DNA from: CAVQCT01 sp964520865
GTDB lineage: Bacteria > Zixibacteria > MSB-5A5 > GN15 > FEB-12
Length of the DNA stretch: 64,000 nt
NCBI GenBank assembly: GCA_964520865.1
Contig: CAZFOY010000008.1
Location: 18,317-82,316 of the forward strand
Direction of reading: 5' to 3'
A model generated the notes under the pieces. That model made no database searches, had not been told where the DNA came from, and saw nothing but the letters and a program-made list of their open reading frames with translations. Below, one piece after another: positions 1 to 8,344 of this stretch. Position numbers and translations under genes: made by a program. The first letter of the stretch is position 1. The number at the start of each line of letters is the position of its first letter.

Positions 1-1183
1 CACCATCACGGGCGATACCACCTGCTTCGTATTTCCGGCCCACAATGAAGCCTGAGATATTCTGCAGGAAGACAAGCGGGATGCGACGCTGTGTACACAG
101 CTCGATAAAATGGGCACCCTTCTGTGCCGACTCGGCGAACAGGACGCCGTTGTTCCCGACGATTCCTACCGGATACCCCATAATTCGGGCAAAGCCGGTC
201 ACCAGCGTCGCGCCATAGAGTTCTTTGAATTCGTGAAAACGGGAGCCGTCGACGATCCTTGCAATTACTTCGCGGACATCGAACGCCTTGCGGATATCGT
301 TAGACACGACTCCGTAGAGTTCTTCCGGATCATAGTAGGGATCCTCTGGGGTTTCGCAGTCGAGTTCGAATCGAGGCGATCGATTCAGGTTCTGGACGAT
401 GTTTCTGCAGATCTGTATGGCATGCTCATCATTGAGGGCGTAGTGATCTGACACGCCCGAGGTCCGACAGTGGACGTCGGCACCACCCAGTTCCTCGGCC
501 GTGACAACTTCGCCGGTCGCCGCCTTGACAAGCGGCGGGCCGCCGATAAAGATCGTTCCCTGGTTCTTTACGATTATCGTTTCATCCGACATAGCCGGGA
601 GATATGCCCCCCCTGCCGTACACGAACCGAGCACGGCGGATATCTGCGGGATCCCCTTTGCCGACATTCTCGCCTGATTATAAAATATCCTGCCGAAATG
701 ATCTTTATCCGGGAAGGTACCGGACTGAAGCGGAAGGAAGATACCTCCGGAGTCGACCAGATAGACGCAAGGAAGGTTGTTCGTCTCGGCGACCTCCTGT
801 GCCCGGGCATGCTTCAGAATAGTCATCGGGAAGTACGTTCCGCCCTTAACGGTGGCATCGTTTACCACCACCATGACCTCGCGTCCATGCACGACGCCGA
901 TACCGGTGATAATACCTGCCGAAGGCGCCTGGCCCTCGTACATATCGTACGCGGCCAGCGGACTCAGTTCCACGAAGGGAGTATTACGATCGAGTAGTTT
1001 CGCGAGGCGGTCGCGCGGGAGCAGCTTGCCCCGATCGGTATGGCGCTTACGGGCCCGTTCCGATCCCCCCTGCTTGATTTTCTCCAACCGTTCCTTGAAT
1101 TCGAGATGCTGAGCCCTATTTCTTTCGGAATTCTCTTTGAAGACAGGATTCTTCGGGTCGATCTTTGATTCGATGCGATACAT
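1..1183 (-). CDS. Acyl-CoA carboxylase carboxyltransferase (beta) subunit, methylcrotonyl-CoA carboxylase type, partial
   Basis: The reverse strand reads from an ATG at 1183 through about 394 codons and runs off the left edge, so the C-terminus is missing. The translation (MYRIESKIDPKNPVF...) contains crotonase-fold carboxyltransferase landmarks: VDSGGIFLPLQ near residue 143, GSCTAGGAYLPAMSD near 186 and FIGGPPLVKAATGE near 212. This spacing is typical of the beta subunits of methylcrotonyl-, geranyl- and propionyl-CoA carboxylases, which move carboxyl groups from biotin to acyl-CoA. The ATG sits 2 bases after the TAG stop of the AtuA-family gene, so the two are probably translated together. 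The methylcrotonyl type is favoured over geranyl- or propionyl-CoA by general resemblance; substrate is not proven. No biotin-carrier subunit is visible in the window. Confidence 0.9.
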   Translation of the reverse strand, partial: MYRIESKIDPKNPVFKENSERNRAQHLEFKERLEKIKQGGSERARKRHTDRGKLLPRDRLAKLLDRNTPFVELSPLAAYDMYEGQAPSAGIITGIGVVHGREVMVVVNDATVKGGTYFPMTILKHARAQEVAETNNLPCVYLVDSGGIFLPLQSGTFPDKDHFGRIFYNQARMSAKGIPQISAVLGSCTAGGAYLPAMSDETIIVKNQGTIFIGGPPLVKAATGEVVTAEELGGADVHCRTSGVSDHYALNDEHAIQICRNIVQNLNRSPRFELDCETPEDPYYDPEELYGVVSNDIRKAFDVREVIARIVDGSRFHEFKELYGATLVTGFARIMGYPVGIVGNNGVLFAESAQKGAHFIELCTQRRIPLVFLQNISGFIVGRKYEAGGIARDG

Positions 1184-1185
1184 AA

Positions 1186-2991
1186 CTATCTCTTCGTCGG
1201 TTTAGCTTTCAGAAGTGATGACGGCACCTTCACTTTCATCTGAAGAAGGGCCTGAGCCAGAGTTTTCCCCTGCGGATCTATCATCAGCGATTCGGTGCCG
1301 CCGCCGCCAAGGGTTTCTTCGAGAAGAAAATTGAGGGCGTGTAAATTGTCCAGTTCGTAGCGGATGACTTTTCCCCGGGTGATGCCGGAGAAAAACTTCT
1401 TTACTTTGTCGGTCGTCAGATTCTCGACCAGCCAGTCATAAATCTCCGGCGATCGGGCGAGCACTCCGATATTACACGTATCCCCTTTGTCGCCGGATCG
1501 GGCATAACAGAGTTCCTGTAAGCGGACCTCGTGTGCTCTACCGGTAGGCTTCTTCACGGAACGTTTGGGTTTGGACTCGGCCTTATCCACTTTTCTGGCT
1601 GCCTGTACTCGCAAGGGAAATGTGATCTCGAAGAATTCCTCGTCGCCTGACGTATCAACTGCGAGAACTTTTGCTTTCACCCGACTCCGATGCATGAGCG
1701 CCGGCCAATACGCTACGACCAGCGATGGCTTCGGACGGCCGCCCGTCGTAACCGCCATCCCCGCCGGTCCCGAAAGAATGAGAGTCGACAGCGCTTTGCC
1801 AAAGTCCTTAATCTTACTGAGGTCTCGATCGCGCACCGAGAAGCGGAGCAGGATTTCGTTGGTCTCACACGCTGTCAGTTGCGCGGGCCAAATCGATCCC
1901 GATCCGATCATATCGGTTCGCGTAGCCTGAAACTTGTGCTGCAGCTTTTTCCAGAATATATCCGCGATAACTTTCGCTTTCTCATTGACACCCGGACCCG
2001 ATACCAGTACTGCGCCGTTCGACTTCCATCCATCCTCGTATGACATCGACACTTTCAAATTGTCCGGCTCGGGTTTCCCTTTGATACCGAATACGCGGAC
2101 CCGGTCCTTTCCATCGGCCTTCAATTGGATGGAATCGAATCTGGCGATACCGTCCGGACTGATATAGTTCGACGGATCTCCCATTTCGTAAACGAGCTGC
2201 TCTTTCACCGTCTTCTCCGACACAAGACCGCCGGTCCCTTTGTGTTTGGTGACGGTGAAATCGCCGGAGTTCTCCATCTCAACGATCGGGTATCCGATAT
2301 TGTGGTAACTCGCCACCTCGTCCCAGTCGGTGATATTTCCTCCCGAGGACTGCGCACCACACTCGATGATATGCCCGGCCACGATCCCCGCCGCCATCTT
2401 ATCCCAGTCGTCCATGGCCCAGCCGAATTCATAAATCATCGGGGCAAGGGTAATGCCGGTGTCGGTCACGCGTCCGGTGACGACAATGTTGCACCCTGCT
2501 TCGAGCGCTTTGACTACCGGCTCGGCGCCAAGATAAATGTTCGCGGAGGAGATCCGCGAGCGAACGTCGAAGAAGCTCTCCCCAGTTTCCATGTTGGTGA
2601 ATCGCTCTCCGGCTGCGGTCAGTTCGTACAGATGATTGACGATATCATCGCCGTAGACGATCCCGACCTTGACGTGAAGCCCCTTCTTCTTGGCCATCTC
2701 GATTATCCTGCGCCCCATCCCGATTGGGTTGATCCCTCCGGCGTTGGAGACAACCTTGACCTTCTTCTTCACGATAGTCGGGAGACACTCATCGAGCTGT
2801 TCGAGGAAATCGACGGCATAGCCGAGTTCCGGGTTCTTCTGACGCTGGCGTTGGAGAATCGACATGGTGATTTCCGCAAGGAAGTCCATGGTGATATAGT
2901 CGAGGGGGCCGCCGGTAAGTTGGCGCTTAAGGGCCGTGAGATCGTCCCCCCAGTAGCCGCCAGCGTTTCCGATTCGGATCTTTTTTTTCAA
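1186..2991 (-). CDS. AtuA-family (DUF1446) acyclic terpene utilization protein
   Basis: This 601-residue protein matches the family length. Residues about 1-450 form the DUF1446 domain, with an N-terminal IRIGNAGGYWGDD and a VVTGRVTDTG motif. Residues about 490-590 form the small AtuA-like C-terminal domain (YARSGDKGDTCNIGVLARS). AtuA is genetically required for citronellol/geraniol breakdown in Pseudomonas, but its reaction is not established, and homologues are common next to acyl-CoA carboxylases and leucine-degradation genes, as here. The start is read as TTG at 2991, 9 bases after an AAAGGA ribosome site and directly followed by a run of eight A. No ATG lies near enough to be a better start. 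It is coupled to the downstream carboxylase gene. Confidence 0.88.
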   Translation of the reverse strand: MKKKIRIGNAGGYWGDDLTALKRQLTGGPLDYITMDFLAEITMSILQRQRQKNPELGYAVDFLEQLDECLPTIVKKKVKVVSNAGGINPIGMGRRIIEMAKKKGLHVKVGIVYGDDIVNHLYELTAAGERFTNMETGESFFDVRSRISSANIYLGAEPVVKALEAGCNIVVTGRVTDTGITLAPMIYEFGWAMDDWDKMAAGIVAGHIIECGAQSSGGNITDWDEVASYHNIGYPIVEMENSGDFTVTKHKGTGGLVSEKTVKEQLVYEMGDPSNYISPDGIARFDSIQLKADGKDRVRVFGIKGKPEPDNLKVSMSYEDGWKSNGAVLVSGPGVNEKAKVIADIFWKKLQHKFQATRTDMIGSGSIWPAQLTACETNEILLRFSVRDRDLSKIKDFGKALSTLILSGPAGMAVTTGGRPKPSLVVAYWPALMHRSRVKAKVLAVDTSGDEEFFEITFPLRVQAARKVDKAESKPKRSVKKPTGRAHEVRLQELCYARSGDKGDTCNIGVLARSPEIYDWLVENLTTDKVKKFFSGITRGKVIRYELDNLHALNFLLEETLGGGGTESLMIDPQGKTLAQALLQMKVKVPSSLLKAKPTKR

Positions 2992-3173
2992 CCGATTGAT
3001 TCCTTTAACCTGTTGCGATACAATAGATACCCGGACGTGTCACGGTCAGCAAAAAGCTAATATAAGCTAAATCGGGCCGTTTGTAAAGCTCTTGTCGCAT
3101 CACCGAACGGAAGGTGGGCCGTCGACTCTCTTCACCGGGCGATCAAGAGACCGTTGCGTAATCTGGTTCAACG

Positions 3174-3202
3174 TTGACTCTTGTTATGGACGATGCTATA
3201 CT
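3174..3202 (+). promoter_or_regulatory. Near-consensus sigma-70 promoter
   Basis: A -35 hexamer TTGACT (3174-3179) and a -10 hexamer TATACT (3197-3202) are separated by exactly 17 bases. Transcription would begin near 3209, leaving only about ten leader bases before the ATG at 3220, with an AGAGG ribosome site inside them. It should drive the two small membrane proteins that follow. Confidence 0.72.
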
Positions 3203-3219
3203 GGATCAAGAGGTAGATT

Positions 3220-3525
3220 ATGCTAATATTCGGTCCGGATTTCTGGTTCGGTCAAGGCTTCGTCCTATCCGTTCTTGTTGGAGTCATACTCGGAATGTTG
3301 CTGGGAGTGAAGTACGGTTATCCGAAGAGCTGGGTGGGATACGCTGTCGTGCTTATGTTCAACATGCTCTCTCCAATGATCGGTGTAGATACCTGGATTA
3401 TCGGAATGAAGCCAATGGGCCTGTACATCGTGCTGAACTACACCCTCTTTGGCCTGTTCGCCACGCTCAACCTGGCATTTCTCTGGCGCTTGTCCAGCTC
3501 CAAAAAGCGCGTTGCGGAAGCCTGA
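3220..3525 (+). CDS. Small hydrophobic membrane protein, first of a tandem paralogous pair
   Basis: This 101-residue protein has about three predicted membrane segments and a short basic tail (SSKKR). I do not recognise the family. It is clearly similar to the next gene: both share the order G-V-I-x-G-x-L-L-G, a YPKSW/FPKEW turn, an LMFNMLSPMIG/ALNIMAPFIG helix, and a C-terminal N-x-A-F-x-W-R. The start is the ATG at 3220, 4 bases after AGAGG and close behind a strong promoter. The gene is an island of plus-strand coding among minus-strand operons. A duplicated small transporter or channel subunit is possible but not shown. Confidence 0.75.
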   Translation: MLIFGPDFWFGQGFVLSVLVGVILGMLLGVKYGYPKSWVGYAVVLMFNMLSPMIGVDTWIIGMKPMGLYIVLNYTLFGLFATLNLAFLWRLSSSKKRVAEA

Positions 3526-3564
3526 AATCTCTCACGCGCAGTCAGGTATCAAATCGCTTAACGT

Positions 3565-3858
3565 ATGGCTTTAGCAATTGCTCAAGGCGTCGGTGCATCG
3601 ATCATAATCGGGTTGCTGCTCGGCACCCTGATTGGCACTCGCTTTCGCTTTCCAAAAGAGTGGACCGGGTTCATGGTGACGGTTGCTCTCAACATTATGG
3701 CGCCGTTCATCGGTCAGGGGGTTATTCTTGTCGGCATCACACAATGGAATATCACCATCGTGTTCAACTATCTTCTGCTAGGGTTGATTACGCCGATTAA
3801 TATCGCGTTCGTTTGGAGATTCGTGCAGAATCGTAAGTCAGGAGGCCCGTCATCTTGA
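3565..3858 (+). CDS. Small hydrophobic membrane protein, second of a tandem paralogous pair
   Basis: This 97-residue protein has about three predicted membrane helices. It parallels the preceding gene along its whole length, for example FRFPKEWTGFMVTVALNIMA against the YGYPKSWVGYAVVLMFNMLS of the first copy, and both end in A-F-x-W-R followed by basic residues. It begins 39 bases after the first stop, with no obvious ribosome site, so it probably shares the upstream promoter. The pair looks like an old tandem duplication, since identity is moderate. Function unknown; the two proteins may work together as a hetero-oligomer. Confidence 0.72.
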   Translation: MALAIAQGVGASIIIGLLLGTLIGTRFRFPKEWTGFMVTVALNIMAPFIGQGVILVGITQWNITIVFNYLLLGLITPINIAFVWRFVQNRKSGGPSS

Positions 3859-3889
3859 CGTTCAACAAAAACCCACAAGGGGATTGAGA

Positions 3890-4141
3890 CTACAGAGTCA
3901 ACACACTCCAATAAATCACATTCGCGAGCATCCCGGCCAGAAATATGAGGACGCCTGTTGCGTGCAGATTGAACCCCGGACCGGAGAACCAGGCTTTCTG
4001 TCGCCTGATCGAGAACGGTGAGATCGGATTGGTATCGAACAAGGCAGGCGCTGAAGGAAGTATGTATTTGGTCCGTGCGTAGAGAATCAACACGGCGCCT
4101 GCGAACCAACAAAGCAATGAAATGGCGAGCAGCAGTTTCAT
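3890..4141 (-). CDS. Small two-helix membrane protein of unknown function
   Basis: The 83-residue product has a hydrophobic N-terminal helix (LLLAISLLCWFAGAVLILYA), a polar middle with a basic RRQK patch, and a second helix near the C-terminus (GVLIFLAGMLANVIYWSVL). It converges with the small membrane protein pair, with 31 bases between the stops. I recognise no family. A frame covering the same bases (3768-4148) lacks this clean two-helix pattern and is considered a shadow. Confidence 0.5.
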   Translation of the reverse strand: MKLLLAISLLCWFAGAVLILYARTKYILPSAPALFDTNPISPFSIRRQKAWFSGPGFNLHATGVLIFLAGMLANVIYWSVLTL

Positions 4142-4653
4142 TACACAAATCCCCTATCTTGACATTGCCTGAGAGCAGTTAGCCAATCTTACTCGTGCAT
4201 TGCTCTGTAATTCAAGAAATACATCCGCGCCCTGTATTGTCAAGACAAAACCGGTACACTGCGTCGAAGATGTCGGGGTTCTCCGTCGGACGCCTGTACG
4301 GCGGGGCACCCCGCGCTCTTTCGTCGTTGGATGAGCCAGCTCGTGTGTAATCTATCTTCAGTAGCCCACCTCAGTGAGAATTGGCGATAGCCGATTCGAA
4401 TGCCAGGTGGGTGTTAACCCATTCGGTCAATCCGAGCCGAACGTCTTATCCCCACGCGGCGCTCAGGATGGCTGCCGTCACCCGTCGCTGACGCCGGCTA
4501 CAAGGATGCCATTTGTAACCAGTGTGCATCAATTCAGGAACCCGACCGGAGGATCGCGCCCGGACAAGAGATGAAGTCGAGATCACGACGGCTGTAGCGC
4601 CTGCGGGCGCACCCATCGCCTCGTGATGACTTTTTTCGGTTAGGCACTACGAC

Positions 4654-4712
4654 GTCAGGAACACAGGGTTCCTGACCTACGGTGCTCGAAGACGATGCAT
4701 ACCTACAAGAAT
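4654..4712. repeat. Dispersed palindromic intergenic repeat, copy 1
   Basis: A perfect 9-base inverted repeat, GTCAGGAAC (4654-4662) with GTTCCTGAC (4668-4676), is followed by CTACGG and then GCTCGAAGACGA and CCTACAAGA. The same palindrome, with a different loop, recurs at 8345-8367, and the trailing words recur at 8528-8562. This marks it as a member of a dispersed family and not a unique site. Confidence 0.7.
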
Positions 4713-4732
4713 TTTGTCAGTAGACCGTGACC

Positions 4733-4764
4733 AAAAAGGCCGGGAGCAATTCACTCCCGGCCTT
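4733..4764 (-). terminator. Rho-independent terminator after the HMG-CoA synthase operon
   Basis: On the minus strand a 9-base-pair stem (GGCCGGGAG, loop TGAATTG, CTCCCGGCC) is followed by TTTTT. It lies 28 bases past the stop of the DUF35 gene and should end the HMG-CoA synthase / thiolase / DUF35 transcript. Confidence 0.85.
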
Positions 4765-4791
4765 CGATCAGATCGAATCTGCGAATCTATA

Positions 4792-5193
4792 TCAATACCA
4801 CTTCGGGACGAATTTGTAGCCGTAACTCAAAACGCCGTGGTGGCTTTCGGCCTGGATGCGACGGAACTCAATCCGTACTTCCATACCGATCTTCACTTCG
4901 CTGATATCGCAATCGGCTATCTGCGCCATCACCCGGGTGCCGTCGGTCAATTCCGCAATCGCCAGAGCGTACGGAGACTGATCTCCCCACTGGTCGGGCG
5001 CTATGCGAATGACAGTATACGTGATGACCTTGCCGGTCTCCGGCAGCCTGACCGTTTCCTGCTCGGTGTCACCCGTTTCCGGATCGACCGCGCGTTTCGG
5101 GAAATAGGTCTTGCCGCTCTTCTTGAATTTGGAGGCTTCGAGCCGATACCGGTGCGGGTATTCCCGCCAGTTACGAGCGCTGAACATTGTCAT
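4792..5193 (-). CDS. DUF35 OB-fold protein of the thiolase/HMG-CoA synthase complex, zinc ligands missing
   Basis: The 133-residue protein has the layout of DUF35 (rubredoxin-like ribbon followed by an OB fold). The ribbon-like part SGKTYFPKRAVDPETGD is at about residues 26-42 and the OB fold (GKVITYTVIRIAPDQWGDQSP onward) covers about 53-130. In archaea this protein bridges acetoacetyl-CoA thiolase and HMG-CoA synthase. The four ribbon cysteines usually seen (C-x2-C ... C-x2-C) are all absent; the only cysteine is in the OB fold. The ATG at 5193 has GGAGG 7 bases upstream and overlaps the thiolase TGA (ATGA), so translation is coupled. It is the last gene before a strong terminator. Confidence 0.85.
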   Translation of the reverse strand: MTMFSARNWREYPHRYRLEASKFKKSGKTYFPKRAVDPETGDTEQETVRLPETGKVITYTVIRIAPDQWGDQSPYALAIAELTDGTRVMAQIADCDISEVKIGMEVRIEFRRIQAESHHGVLSYGYKFVPKWY

Positions 5194-6353
5194 GATCCCA
5201 CCTCCATGATGTGAACGACCGAGGATCCGCCGGAGCCACCCATATTCTGGGTCATGCCGATCTTGGGCGATTTCGGAATCTGCCGTCCGTTCTCCGCAGT
5301 GCCGGTGAGCTGTTTGTACACCTCGACCGCCTGGGCCACGCCGGTCGCGCCGACCGGATGTCCCTTGGACTTCAGACCGCCCGAGGAATTGATCGGGAAT
5401 TTCCCGTCGAGTGCCGACTCACCGTCGAGGAACGCCTTCCCCGCTTTGCCCGGCTCGTACAGACCGATCGATTCCGCCACGACGATCTCGGCGATCGTGA
5501 AGCAGTCGTGAACCTCGGCGAACTGAACGTCTTTGATCGTCTTGCCGGCCATCTTGAACGCCTTGTCGGCGGCGATGGTCGCAGCTTTGATCGTCGTCAT
5601 GTCAGCACGCTGCGCGAGTTGAATGGTGTCGGTTCCGATTCCGGAGCCAAGGATCTTCACGTACGGCTTGCCCAGCTTTTTAGCGATATCCACCGTTGTC
5701 AGAATGACCGCCGCGGCGCCATCGGTAATCGGCGAGCAATCGAGGATGTGAAGCGGATCGGCCACCATCACCGAATTCTCAACCTGTTCCACGGTCACTT
5801 TGAACGGATACTGCGCCACCGGGTTCATCGAGCCGTTGTGATGGTTCTTCGCCGCCACAGTCGACAACATCCGGCGAGTGGTCCCATATTTTGCCATATG
5901 GGCGTGAGCCATCATCGCGTAGAGACCCGGGAAAGTCGCGCCGTTGAATACTTCGTATTCCTGATCGGCGGCCGTTGCCAGGGCGTAGGTGGCTTCGTTG
6001 CCCGAACAATCGGTCATCTTCTCCACGCCGGAGGCCATGACGATATCGGAGATGCCCGATGCAACTTCGATGAAAGCTGAGCGCACGGCCATACCGCCTG
6101 AAGCGCATGCTGACTCGACACGAGTGGCGGCGATTCCGCGCATTCCCATGTAATCCGTCAACATCGAAGCCAGATGCTCCTGTCCGACAAACAAGCCGCC
6201 GGACATGCAGCCGACATACATTGAATCGAGGTGATCGACTCCGGCGCCTTTTACGGCGGCCAGGGCGGCATCGGTATGCAGGTCGCGAAGCGACTTCCGC
6301 CATACCTCTCCCCACTGACTCATGCCGACGCCGACTATGCAAACTTCTCTCAT
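5190..6353 (-). CDS. Acetoacetyl-CoA thiolase, archaeal type
   Basis: The 387-residue product is a thiolase that in this setting should condense two acetyl-CoA to acetoacetyl-CoA for the neighbouring HMG-CoA synthase. The acylated cysteine is at about residue 83 in VESACASGG. Other active-site segments are EVHDCFTIAE and GGLKSKGHPVGATG. It resembles the short archaeal/SCP2-like thiolases more than FadA. The start is taken as the ATG at 6353, 8 bases after AGGAGG; an in-frame GTG at 6362 overlaps that ribosome site and is rejected. It follows HMG-CoA synthase by 12 bases and overlaps DUF35 by 4. Confidence 0.92.
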   Translation of the reverse strand: MREVCIVGVGMSQWGEVWRKSLRDLHTDAALAAVKGAGVDHLDSMYVGCMSGGLFVGQEHLASMLTDYMGMRGIAATRVESACASGGMAVRSAFIEVASGISDIVMASGVEKMTDCSGNEATYALATAADQEYEVFNGATFPGLYAMMAHAHMAKYGTTRRMLSTVAAKNHHNGSMNPVAQYPFKVTVEQVENSVMVADPLHILDCSPITDGAAAVILTTVDIAKKLGKPYVKILGSGIGTDTIQLAQRADMTTIKAATIAADKAFKMAGKTIKDVQFAEVHDCFTIAEIVVAESIGLYEPGKAGKAFLDGESALDGKFPINSSGGLKSKGHPVGATGVAQAVEVYKQLTGTAENGRQIPKSPKIGMTQNMGGSGGSSVVHIMEVGS

Positions 6354-6365
6354 GGTCGACACCTC

Positions 6366-7415
6366 CTAATCATTCTTTCTGATTTTGCGGCGGAACTTGG
6401 CATACGTACCGTAGTCCACATAAATCAGATTTTCTTCTAAGAGTTTACGGGTGCGGACCGCTTTGTCACGGACCTGATCGATCCGGTCGGTCACTTTCCA
6501 GATGAAGGCGTCAGAGCCTGCGCCGGAACCGTAAGAGCACATGAAAATCATGTCTCCCGGCTTGGCCACATCGAGCGTAGCCGTCAGACCGATCGGCGAA
6601 GCACCGGAGTAGGTGTTGCCGAGGATCGGCGAGAGCCAGCCCGGGTCGATCTGTTTCTGGGTGAAGCCGAGTTCGAGCGCGACGCGCTGCGGGAATTTGC
6701 CGTTCGGCTGATGGAAGACGGCCCATTGGAAATCGGCCGGCTTCATCCCGCTCTTCTTGAGGATGGCGTTCGAGGCACCCTTGGTGTGAGCAAAATACGC
6801 CTCTTCGCCGGTGAAACGGCCGCCATGCTGCGGATAGAACTGGTGCTCGCGGCGCCAGAAATCCGGCATATCGGTCATGTAGGAATGCGTGAACAGACAC
6901 TCCGCGATAAGATTGTCGCTGCCCATGATGAACGCACCGGCGCCGGCTGCGGCCGAGAACTCGAGCGCATCGGAGGGAGCGCCCTGCGAGGTATCGGCGG
7001 CGATCGCCAGAGCATACTTCATCGCTTTCGAATCGATATGACTCAAAGCGACAAACATCGCTTCCGATCCTGCCTTGCAGGCGAATTCAAAATCTGCGCA
7101 ATGGATGTCCGGAGTGGCGCCGATTGCCTCGGCCACCGTCGTTCCCGATGGCTTCACGGCGTACGGATGCGACTCGGAACCTATATATATCGCTCCTATA
7201 TCTTTCGGATCGACATGTTCGGCCCGCCTCAGCGCGTTCCTGGCTGCCTCGACCGACAGGGTAATCGTATCCATGTCCGGCGGGGGAACCGATTTTTCGC
7301 GAAGCATCAGGCCTTTTTTGTAACTGGGCGCGTCCGCTCCCCACACCTTCGCGATCTCTTCGACTTTGATGCGATGACGTGGAAGGTGAGCGCCGTAACC
7401 GACAATACCTGCCAT
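6366..7415 (-). CDS. Hydroxymethylglutaryl-CoA synthase, archaeal type
   Basis: The enzyme joins acetyl-CoA and acetoacetyl-CoA to form HMG-CoA. At 349 residues it matches the archaeal-type length, shorter than the roughly 390 or more of the classic bacterial MvaS or eukaryotic forms. Catalytic residues can be placed: Glu81 in GSESHPYAVKP, Cys113 in FEFACKAGSEA and His235 in VFHQPNGKFP. It heads the three-gene operon with thiolase and DUF35. Those three proteins form one channelling complex in methanogens. HMG-CoA could feed the mevalonate pathway; no HMG-CoA reductase is in the window, so a catabolic or branched-acyl role is also possible. Confidence 0.93.
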   Translation of the reverse strand: MAGIVGYGAHLPRHRIKVEEIAKVWGADAPSYKKGLMLREKSVPPPDMDTITLSVEAARNALRRAEHVDPKDIGAIYIGSESHPYAVKPSGTTVAEAIGATPDIHCADFEFACKAGSEAMFVALSHIDSKAMKYALAIAADTSQGAPSDALEFSAAAGAGAFIMGSDNLIAECLFTHSYMTDMPDFWRREHQFYPQHGGRFTGEEAYFAHTKGASNAILKKSGMKPADFQWAVFHQPNGKFPQRVALELGFTQKQIDPGWLSPILGNTYSGASPIGLTATLDVAKPGDMIFMCSYGSGAGSDAFIWKVTDRIDQVRDKAVRTRKLLEENLIYVDYGTYAKFRRKIRKND

Positions 7416-7630
7416 ATGAACCTCTAAAGTTTCTGGTTACTGGAAACATCTATCTGTTTCATTTCGTTTTCGATCCGAATATTGCGACTAAAATAGGACG
7501 ATTTGGCCGGGATGACAAGCGGTATGTGAAAATTTACGCAATCTAACTCCACCAAAGGCCCCATTTCCCTGCCGTTTCCGGCCGGGAATTAGCCGTTGGA
7601 TAAATGGTTTGAACTTCCGATATTCTCGGT

Positions 7631-8221
7631 ATGCGAAACACAGCCTTGATACTCATCCCCTTGCTCTTCTGCGCTGCGCTTTTGCGGGCACAGGACAAGC
7701 ACCCGCCGCTGGACAACAACTCGGCCTTTTACGAAGGCGAGACTATGAATTACATCGTCGCCCCACCGGACAGTTTCAAGATGGTGTCGGACGATGCGGT
7801 CGATGACGGCTATTCGTTCGCATTCATCCCTAAAGGAGACGATTACAAGTCGGCGTCGGTCATCATCGGGGTGAACATCTTCAAAGTCAAAGCGGAGCAG
7901 AAGAAGCAGTTTACGATCAACGAACTGATCGGGAACGACACCACCGCGATTCGTGAGCATTTCGGAAAAGAGCTCAGCATCAGCGAAGTTGATCCGATCA
8001 TGACCGATGACGGTCACATTCTTCGAACGATTTACCTGAACGATTCACTTGCCTTCATTCCGAATGTGATGATGTCCTACTATGATGGCGGGACGGAGGT
8101 TTTCATTTTCGATCTTTCGATCTCCAGCACTTATCCCCGCTTCAAGGCCGAACATTATTATCTTGATTGCGTCAAACGCTTCCGCGTCATGCTCAAGGGC
8201 GACCTTGGGATGAAGAACTGA
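7631..8221 (+). CDS. Secreted protein of unknown function
   Basis: The 196-residue product starts with a signal peptide (RNTALILIPLLFCAALLRA, cleavage likely before QDKHPP). The mature part is acidic and mixed alpha/beta, with VIIGVNIFKVK and the C-terminal ISSTYPRFKAEHYYLDCVKRF segment. I do not recognise a family. The ATG at 7631 has no good ribosome site, but no other start gives a signal peptide. It is a lone plus-strand gene facing clpB, and it ends just before a block of intergenic repeats. Confidence 0.7.
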   Translation: MRNTALILIPLLFCAALLRAQDKHPPLDNNSAFYEGETMNYIVAPPDSFKMVSDDAVDDGYSFAFIPKGDDYKSASVIIGVNIFKVKAEQKKQFTINELIGNDTTAIREHFGKELSISEVDPIMTDDGHILRTIYLNDSLAFIPNVMMSYYDGGTEVFIFDLSISSTYPRFKAEHYYLDCVKRFRVMLKGDLGMKN

Positions 8222-8344
8222 GGCGACTTACTCCCGGACAGATTGATTTCCGCGGTGCCATTCGATTCATGGTGTTTCCGGTACTGCTTGCGGTGGGTCC
8301 AGCACACCCGGCCATAAGAACGGTCGGGCCTACGAGCATCGTAG

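Larger units (their letters stand above)
4142..4791. other. Gene-free stretch with palindromic repeat remnants
   Basis: No frame here looks like a protein. Near 4588-4628 there is an imperfect hairpin region (ATCACGA pairing with TCGTGAT around an inner GCGCC/GGCGC stem). A second palindrome follows at 4654-4676 and a short segment at 4681-4712 shares words with 8528-8562 (GCTCGAAGACGA, CCTACAAGA). The minus-strand terminator of the DUF35 gene closes the stretch. The rest shows nothing I can name. Confidence 0.55.

Noticed and set aside
2125..3060. 311-codon open frame on the plus strand opposite the AtuA-family gene
   Set aside because: It is antisense to a well-supported protein with family motifs and has no recognisable features of its own.
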